A stretch of 50,228 nucleotides of DNA from Propionicicella superfundia DSM 22317 (lineage in GTDB: Bacteria; Actinomycetota; Actinomycetes; Propionibacteriales; Propionibacteriaceae): the NCBI RefSeq assembly GCF_000423465.1, contig NZ_AUIA01000027.1, positions 1-50,228 on the forward strand, read 5' to 3'. Both the position numbers and the translations under genes were made by a program. Positions within the stretch are counted from its first letter, which is position 1. Each line of letters opens with the position of its first letter. Below are positions 45,616 to 50,228 of this stretch, one piece after another. Below the pieces are notes generated by a model. The model saw only the letters and a program-made list of their open reading frames with translations, made no database searches and had not been told where the DNA came from.

Positions 45616-46284
45616 CTAGCGGGCCACGTACCGGTCGAGGCGACGCTCCAGTCGGCCCTGGGCGAACGAGAGCACGGTGCACACGACCCAGTAGATGACC
45701 GCCGCCAGCGCGTAGAGCTGCAGGAACGCGAACGACGGAGCCGCGATCTCCTGTGCCTTGCGCAGCAATTCGGTGACCATCACCGAGGACGCGAGCGACG
45801 TGTCCTTGACCAGCGAGATGAAGGTGTTGGACAGCGGCGGGACCGCCACCCTCAGCGCCTGCGGCAGGACCACCCTGCGAAGCGTGAGGACGTACCCCAT
45901 GCCGACGGTGCTCGCCGCCTCCCACTGCCCCTTGGGGACGGCGAGGATCGAGGCTCTGATCGTCTCGGCCGCATAGCCTCCGACGTTCAGCGAGAACGCG
46001 ACGACCGCGGAGGGGAACGGATCGATGACCAGCCCGAGGCTGGGCAGCGCGTACACGATGATGTAGAGCTGCACCAGCAGGGGCGTGCCACGGATGATGG
46101 AGACATACACCTGCGCAAGCCGAGACAGCACCCGCACCGAGGACAGCCTCGCCAGGGCCACCAGCAGGGCGAGCACCAGCCCGATCGCGAACGAGATCAG
46201 GGTCAGCGGAATCGTCCCGGTGATGGTCCCCAGCAGCAGCGGACCGATCGAGTGGAGCAGGAGGTCCCAGGTGCTCCCATCCAT
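45616..46284 (-). CDS. Polar amino-acid (cystine-type) ABC importer permease
   Basis: 222 aa, HisM/GlnP-type. N-terminal helix, then the family signature GTIPLTLISFAIGLVLALLVALARLS, the conserved SIIRGTPLLVQLYIIVYALP, and the EAA loop QWEAASTVGMGYVLTLRRVVLPQALRVAVPP, followed by SLVKDTSLASSV. One permease gene implies a homodimeric pore. It lies 26 bp downstream of the binding-protein gene and 10 bp upstream of the ATPase start. Confidence 0.93.
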   Translation of the reverse strand: MDGSTWDLLLHSIGPLLLGTITGTIPLTLISFAIGLVLALLVALARLSSVRVLSRLAQVYVSIIRGTPLLVQLYIIVYALPSLGLVIDPFPSAVVAFSLNVGGYAAETIRASILAVPKGQWEAASTVGMGYVLTLRRVVLPQALRVAVPPLSNTFISLVKDTSLASSVMVTELLRKAQEIAAPSFAFLQLYALAAVIYWVVCTVLSFAQGRLERRLDRYVAR

Positions 46285-46310
46285 GACGCACCCCTTCCGT
46301 CACGCCGCAG

Positions 46311-47132
46311 CTACTTCGAGATGTCCTCGCCGAACCACTTCTCGCCGATCTTGGCGAGCGTCCCGTCGGCCGCCAGGTCCTTCAGGGCGGCGTTGATCGG
46401 TTCGACGAGACCGGAGTCCTTGCGGAGGGCGAACGCCTGCGTGACCTTCTCGTCGGGAACCTCGAAGCCGACCTTGACCGAGGTGTCCTTGGTCGTGTTG
46501 AAGTACTCCAGCGCGGCGAGGTTGTCGTTGAAGGTGGCGTCCACACGTCCGGCCTTCACAGCCGCGACGGCCTCGGTGAAGCCGTCCACGGGCTCGACGG
46601 TCGCCCCGGCCTCGCGGGCGAAGTCGGCCCAGTTGGACGTCGCCGTCTGGGCGGTCGTCTTGCCCTTCACGGAGTCGAGCGAGGTGATGTCGGTGTTGTC
46701 GGCCTTCACGATGACCACCGGGTAGGACACCGAGTACGGGTCGGTCAGGTCGTACTTGGCCTGCCGTTCGGCGTTGATCGACACCTCGTTGGCGACCAGG
46801 TCGTAGCGCTTCGCCTCGAGGCCGGCGAAGATCGCGTCCCACTTGGTCTCCGAGAACTCCGCCTTCACGCCGAGCTTCTCGGCCACGGCCGTGATGACCT
46901 CGATGTCGTAGCCGGTGAGTTCGTTCGTGTCCGCGTCGTGGAAGGTGAACGGCGAGTAGGTGCCTTCGGTGCCGACCTTGAGAACACCGGACTTCTGCAG
47001 TTCGGCGAGGGCCGTGTCGGCGCCGGTGGTCGTGGCACCGCCCGGTTGGCTGGTCGGGCTTGAGCAGGCCGCCAGGGGAAGCAGCCCTGTGAGGACGATG
47101 GTGAGCAGTTGCGCCGCACGCTTGAGTTTCAT
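46311..47132 (-). CDS. Cystine-type extracellular solute-binding lipoprotein
   Basis: 273 aa. Lipoprotein signal GLLPLAAC (Cys23) supports the ATG at 47132 over an in-frame ATG at 47174. SBP_bac_3 fold resembling FliY/TcyA: VGTEGTYSPFTFHD, YDIEVITAVAEKLGVKAEFSETKWDAIFAGLEAKRYDLVANEVSINAERQAKYDLTDPY, and GEKWFGEDISK at the end. The ETKWD and NEVSINAERQ-type segments favour cystine or related sulfur amino acids, but this is family inference. A 204-bp leader separates it from a Cys-rich uORF, with a hairpin in between, suggesting control by attenuation or translation of the leader. Confidence 0.92.
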   Translation of the reverse strand: MKLKRAAQLLTIVLTGLLPLAACSSPTSQPGGATTTGADTALAELQKSGVLKVGTEGTYSPFTFHDADTNELTGYDIEVITAVAEKLGVKAEFSETKWDAIFAGLEAKRYDLVANEVSINAERQAKYDLTDPYSVSYPVVIVKADNTDITSLDSVKGKTTAQTATSNWADFAREAGATVEPVDGFTEAVAAVKAGRVDATFNDNLAALEYFNTTKDTSVKVGFEVPDEKVTQAFALRKDSGLVEPINAALKDLAADGTLAKIGEKWFGEDISK

Positions 47133-47301
47133 GGGAGTTCGCTTTCGATGAATGTCGAGACAGGACGGTCTCACCGGTCTGCGGCTCGTCGCCGGGGACC
47201 GGAGGGCAGGAAAGGCGGGGCCTCGTACAGGCCCGGCACCCGGCCGTCGGGAGCCCAGCGCGCCAGCGCCGAACGGGCCCTACAGGGTCGGATGGGTCGA
47301 T

Positions 47302-47320
47302 CTCGCGCGGATCGCGCGAG
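47302..47320 (-). promoter_or_regulatory. Hairpin between Cys-rich uORF and binding-protein gene
   Basis: CTCGCGCG (47302-47309)/CGCGCGAG (47313-47320), a perfect 8-bp stem with a 3-nt loop, 15 bp past the uORF stop in transcript direction. It is placed so that a ribosome stalled near the end of the uORF would affect its folding. No T-run, so it is more likely a translational or Rho-linked device than an intrinsic terminator. Confidence 0.5.
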
Positions 47321-47335
47321 CGGTGCGGGTCGAGG

Positions 47336-47431
47336 TCACATACAGTCGCGCACCGAGCCGAACGGACACATGCACGCGGCGGCCCGGAGAGACCGGAGAG
47401 ACCGCTGGTGCGTGTTCGCGTTGGCTGACAT
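47336..47431 (-). CDS. Cys-rich leader peptide (uORF) of the cystine importer operon
   Basis: 31 codons, ATG 47429-47431 to TGA 47336-47338. The peptide opens MSANANTHQRSLRSLR and ends ACMCPFGSVRDCM, so Cys 20, 22 and 30 and Met 21 and 31 cluster near the stop. The start codon lies 7 bp after a TAAAGT -10, so the message is probably leaderless and the peptide is the first thing translated. Cys-rich leader peptides that sense cysteine availability are known in mycobacteria and other actinomycetes upstream of sulfur genes. Here it precedes a cystine-type ABC importer by 204 bp. Confidence 0.72.
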   Translation of the reverse strand: MSANANTHQRSLRSLRAAACMCPFGSVRDCM

Positions 47432-47438
47432 GCGCCGG

Positions 47439-47467
47439 ACTTTAGTGGCCGGGCGCGACCCCGGCAA
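47439..47467 (-). promoter_or_regulatory. Promoter of the leaderless Cys-rich uORF and cystine importer operon
   Basis: TTGCCG -35 (47462-47467), a 17-bp spacer, TAAAGT -10 (47439-47444), then 7 bp to the uORF ATG. Near-ideal sigma-A spacing. This is the only convincing promoter in the 472-bp region between the importer and the ligase gene. Confidence 0.7.
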
Positions 47468-47604
47468 GTCAGGGCCGCGCCGGCGCCGCATCCGGCATCC
47501 GGCCTCCCGGACGCGTCGTATCCCGGTGTCCGGAGGGGTCCGACCGCTTCGCCGGGGTGCGCCCCGCGGGCTCGCGCCCCGGGGCACGGGCCGGGCGTAC
47601 TCGG

Positions 47605-48666
47605 TCAGTCGTCGGCGAGGACGTCCGACAGGTCGTACGCCGGAGCCCGGTCGATATCGGACAGGAGGCACGACTCCGGCGTGCGATCGGGGCGCCAGCG
47701 CACGAACTGCGCCGCGTGCCGGAATCGCTCGCCCTCCAACTGGTCGAATCGCACCTCGACGACCAGTTCCGGGCGCAGCGTCACGAAGGACCGGTCCTTG
47801 CCGGAGGCGAAGCGGGACCGTTCCGTCTCGCCGGTGACGGCCTCGCCGGCGTCGTCCCGTTCGACCAGCGGGGCCAGCATGTCGATGAGATCGAGCCGGG
47901 TCCGGTTGCTGAACGCGCCGATGCCGCCGACGGGCTGCAGGACGCCGTCGGCGTTGTGTGCGGCGAGCAACAGCGATCCCACGCCCTGGCCCGAGGTGTG
48001 GATGCGGTATCCCCACACGACGCACTCGGCGGTGCGGGAGTGCTTGATCTTCAGCATCGTCCGCCGCCCGGGAGAGTACGGATCGCCCACGGGCTTGGCG
48101 ACCACGCCGTCGAGCCCGGCGCCTTCGAACACGTCGAACCACTCCTGGGCGACGGCCGCATCGTCGGTGACACGCGTGAGGTGGACGGCCGGGGCGGCGA
48201 TGCCCCGCAGCACGCCTTCGAGACGCCGCCGCCGCTCGCCGAACGGCAGGTCCAGGAGGGAGTCGTCGCCGAGCGCGAGGAGGTCGAAGAACACCATCTC
48301 GGCCGGGAACTCGGCCGACAGCCGCGCGACGCGGGACGCCGCCGGGTGGATGCGCTGTGACAAGGCCGTCCAGTCGAGCCGCTGCGCGCCGGGTTCGCCC
48401 ACGCGCACGACCAGTTCGCCGTCGCCGACGAAGCGCTCCGGCAGGCTGGCGGCGGCGGTCTCGATCACCTCGGGGAAGTACCGGGCCAGGGATTTCGCGC
48501 CCCGGCTGCGCAGGTCGACCTCGTCGCCGTCGCGGACGACGAGGCAGCGGAAGCCGTCCCATTTGGGCTCGTACAGGTAGCCGCCCGGGATCGAGCCTTG
48601 GGCCGGGATCGCCGAGACGGCCTTGGCGAGCATCGGCTCGGCGGGGATCTCGATCGGCAGCGTCAT
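47605..48666 (-). CDS. ATP-dependent DNA ligase, LigC-like
   Basis: 353 aa. Adenylation domain with nucleophile Lys35 in EPKWDGFR (motif I), VGDGELVV (motif III), LDGVVAKP (motif IV) and MLKIKH (motif V). The OB-fold domain follows (ECVVWGYRIHTSGQGVGSLLL ... VVEVRFDQLEGERFRHAAQFVRWRPD). No polymerase or nuclease domains, so it resembles mycobacterial LigC rather than LigD. Such ligases assist base-excision or end-joining repair alongside the essential NAD-dependent LigA. The ATG at 48666 overlaps the ASCH gene stop (ATGA). No Ku gene in the window. Confidence 0.93.
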   Translation of the reverse strand: MTLPIEIPAEPMLAKAVSAIPAQGSIPGGYLYEPKWDGFRCLVVRDGDEVDLRSRGAKSLARYFPEVIETAAASLPERFVGDGELVVRVGEPGAQRLDWTALSQRIHPAASRVARLSAEFPAEMVFFDLLALGDDSLLDLPFGERRRRLEGVLRGIAAPAVHLTRVTDDAAVAQEWFDVFEGAGLDGVVAKPVGDPYSPGRRTMLKIKHSRTAECVVWGYRIHTSGQGVGSLLLAAHNADGVLQPVGGIGAFSNRTRLDLIDMLAPLVERDDAGEAVTGETERSRFASGKDRSFVTLRPELVVEVRFDQLEGERFRHAAQFVRWRPDRTPESCLLSDIDRAPAYDLSDVLADD

Positions 48667-49142
48667 CGGGCCAGCACCTCGAAGGTCTCGCAGAACACCT
48701 CGATGTCCTCGGCGAACCCGTCGCCGAGCTCGCGCTGGAAGAAGTGCTCGTGCCCGCGCCGCCAGCTCGCGAGGGTCCGGTCGTCCTCCCCTTCGGACGC
48801 GGCGAACTCCTTGGTCACGTCGCAGAACCGCGTGCGGACGACGGCGGTCGTGCGGATGAGCGCCCGAGGCCGGCCGTGGCCGTCCAGCAGGATCGACAGT
48901 CCGCCGGGCCGCGGGTACGTCTCGCCGGGCTCGTACGAGGCGACCGCCGACGATGTCCCGACCTTCTCGCCGGCGAGGACGAGTCCCAGGAGGTCGTCGG
49001 CCATCTCGGCCCCGTCGCCGAAGGCCCAGGCCTCCGGCGGATCGTGCTGGACCGCGGCGGCCCCGAGGACGGCCTGCCCGAGCCGCGCCCGCACCTCGTC
49101 CCAGTAGCCGCGGACCGCGTCGGAATCGTGCGCGTGGGTCAT
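48663..49142 (-). CDS. ASCH domain protein
   Basis: 159 aa. ASCH fold resembling PUA: AFGDGAEMADDLLGLVLAGEKVGTSSAVASYEPGE and a following ILLDGHGRPRALIRTTAVVRTRFCDVTKEFAASEGEDDRTLASWRRGHEHFF pattern. ASCH proteins bind RNA or nucleotides, and some are ribonucleases or amidohydrolases acting on modified cytidines; the specific role here is unknown. The ATG at 49142 is the first that precedes the family-like MTHAHDSDAVRGYWDEVRARL. Translationally coupled to the ligase gene by a 4-bp overlap, which hints at a nucleic-acid-related role. Confidence 0.87.
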   Translation of the reverse strand: MTHAHDSDAVRGYWDEVRARLGQAVLGAAAVQHDPPEAWAFGDGAEMADDLLGLVLAGEKVGTSSAVASYEPGETYPRPGGLSILLDGHGRPRALIRTTAVVRTRFCDVTKEFAASEGEDDRTLASWRRGHEHFFQRELGDGFAEDIEVFCETFEVLAR

Positions 49143-49229
49143 CGGCACATTCCAGCACATCGACCCCGGTCGGCGGCACCCTGCAGACCCGCCGGGCACC
49201 GTCGCCCCAAGCCACGCGGCATCCGGCGT

Positions 49230-49281
49230 CTCTCAGGAAGGGACTCCCATCCTGTTGGAGATATCCTCATAATCCTGAGAG
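49230..49281. other. Separated inverted repeat in divergent intergenic region
   Basis: CTCTCAGG (49230-49237) and CCTGAGAG (49274-49281), 36 bp apart, in the 249-bp gap between the ASCH gene and the small secreted ORF. The segment between is relatively AT-rich. It could be an operator pair for either divergent unit; function unknown. Confidence 0.35.
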
Positions 49282-49391
49282 TTTCCTGAGAACCCTGGGT
49301 GCGATTTGCGGGATCGGTGATCAGGTGCGTAGGTTCGCAGCATCATCGACGATGCTCACCCGCCCACACCCCAACAGAACAGGACGCTTCG

Positions 49392-49538
49392 ATGACGAAG
49401 ACCATCCCCGTCCTCACCGCGGCGATCGCCCTGCGCGTCGCTCCCCCCGTCCTCGCCTCCGCTTCCCCATCGGTGCATCGGATGAGCCGTCAACAACGCC
49501 GGGGCCACCTCGATCTGCCGGGAGAAGTGATCCGATGA
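49392..49538 (+). CDS. Short ORF with signal-peptide-like start, possibly a decayed gene
   Basis: 48 codons. Residues 1-24 look like a signal peptide (MTKTIPVLTAAIALRVAPPVLASA, with an Ala-x-Ala-like end). The rest (VHRMSRQQRRGHLDLPGEVIR) is short, basic and without a family. The ATG follows CAGGACG. Its TGA overlaps the ATG of the next lipoprotein (ATGA), so at minimum its translation should couple to that gene. It may be a real small exported peptide, a leader ORF, or the remnant of a truncated secreted protein. Confidence 0.4.
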   Translation: MTKTIPVLTAAIALRVAPPVLASASPSVHRMSRQQRRGHLDLPGEVIR

Positions 49539-50228
49539 CGACCGGGAAAGGCACCCGCCACGCCTCTGTGCGCACGGCCGCCGCCCTGTCGGCCACGCTG
49601 ATGCTCACAACCGCGTGCAGCGTCCTTCCCGGCCTGTCGGGAGACCTGTCCACAAACGGCCCCTGCCCCGACGGATGGAAAGCAGCCGTCCTGTGGTCCA
49701 CCGAGAACGGCACGGCCAGCACCATCGACTACATCAAGCCCGACAACACCATCGCCCAGCAGCACCTGCCCTGGATCGGTCTCACCGCCGGCCCCGGCAA
49801 CCTTCTGGACCGGCGCGGCGACGACCTCGTCACCGTGACCAACGGCAACATGGACCGCGACAAGACCCACATCGTCACCCTCTCCACCACCGCGTGTTCC
49901 CTGTCTGCGGTCCAGATCCCTGAACCGCTCGTGCTCGGCGTGGGAACGTCGCCCGACGCCACCTTCACCACCAACGGAATCAATGGCGCGGGCTGGGTCC
50001 ACCGCCACGACCTGGATGGGAAGACCACAGCCGAAGTCGACTACCCGAACGTGATCCCCAGCAAACCCGTCTGGCACGATGGCACCCTGTCCGTTTTCGC
50101 CGAAGAACTGGCAGAAGGTGAAGGGACCTCAGGCACCCCGCTTCTGCTCGTACTCGATGACAGGACCATGAAGGAACGGGCTCGTCTCCGGCTCCCCTCA
50201 GATGTCAGCTTGGTGCAGGATTCCCTGG
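49535..50228 (+). CDS. Putative lipoprotein of unknown family (partial, runs off right edge)
   Basis: Open from the ATG at 49535 to the right edge (231 codons) without a stop. Lipoprotein signal TLMLTTAC (Cys28). Mature part: GPCPDGWKAAVLWSTENGTAS ... WIGLTAGPGNLLDRRGDDLVTVTNGNM ... VTLSTTACSLSAVQI ... NGAGWVHRHDLDGK. The alternating short strands with Trp, Gly and Asp resemble a beta-propeller-like secreted protein; two Cys (about 48 and 120) may pair. No family recognised. Third positions are GC-rich like the neighbouring genes. Confidence 0.75.
   Translation, partial: MTTGKGTRHASVRTAAALSATLMLTTACSVLPGLSGDLSTNGPCPDGWKAAVLWSTENGTASTIDYIKPDNTIAQQHLPWIGLTAGPGNLLDRRGDDLVTVTNGNMDRDKTHIVTLSTTACSLSAVQIPEPLVLGVGTSPDATFTTNGINGAGWVHRHDLDGKTTAEVDYPNVIPSKPVWHDGTLSVFAEELAEGEGTSGTPLLLVLDDRTMKERARLRLPSDVSLVQDSL

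Noticed and set aside
47132-47336. SAM or other metabolite riboswitch in the cystine importer leader
   Set aside because: No recognisable SAM, T-box or related consensus core. The short hairpin and Cys-rich uORF explain the leader better.

Overview
High-GC genomic DNA from an actinomycete (Actinomycetota). The evidence is the GC-rich third codon positions, frequent GTG starts, 4-bp start/stop overlaps, likely [16 protein letters not shown], a protein O-mannosyltransferase, LipA/LipB, and the block eno ... mazG-surA_N-mfd-pth-rplY-prs-glmU-tRNA-Gln-tetR ... ispE-rsmA-tatD/rsmI/pmt, whose gene content matches the Rv1002c-Rv1024 neighbourhood of Mycobacterium tuberculosis with local rearrangement. 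I cannot fix the family from sequence alone; a Propionibacteriales-like organism is a low-confidence guess. No rRNA, CRISPR array, prophage or insertion-sequence transposase is visible.

Layout. 1-5.4 kb: truncated Pro-rich repeat protein, AI-2E-type permease, a purine operon (PurC-PurS fusion, divergent PurQ, SIMPL protein), PspC and FtsB/DivIC proteins. 5.45-7.24 kb: a repeat array and enolase. 7.4-11.1 kb: an accessory insert between eno and mazG, made of a 14-aa leader ORF with a two-permease/one-ATPase ABC exporter, then a Clp_N protein and a small HTH protein behind a two-palindrome promoter. 11.2-20.4 kb: mazG, SurA_N lipoprotein, mfd, pth, rplY, second repeat locus, prs, glmU, tRNA-Gln. 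20.6-27.9 kb: TetR regulator with a perfect operator, then a two-component system, two small envelope proteins and a MacB-type exporter set (lipoprotein, HlyD-like adaptor, ATPase-permease). 28-34.8 kb: DUF89 phosphatase, ispE, rsmA, tatD, rsmI, O-mannosyltransferase. 34.9-41.3 kb: oligopeptide ABC importer and YbaK-type deacylase. 41.5-44.7 kb: small alarmone synthetase, the largest repeat array, lipA and lipB. 44.8-47.5 kb: cystine-type ABC importer behind a Cys-rich leader ORF. 47.6-50.2 kb: LigC-like DNA ligase, ASCH protein, and a small secreted ORF followed by a lipoprotein cut by the right edge.

Most striking signal. Three separate intergenic regions (5.56-5.84, 17.59-17.80 and 42.45-42.99 kb) carry ten elements of the form GTGAC-N66-GTCAC. 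Nine are exactly 76 bp although their interiors are largely unrelated between loci; the tenth is 65 bp, shorter by one helical turn. Within arrays the elements are joined by hairpin-forming linkers of constant length. I do not recognise this family. Other leads are the leaderless Cys-rich uORF, the PurQ lacking its catalytic cysteine beside a PurC-PurS fusion, and the HTH/Clp_N operator-promoter.
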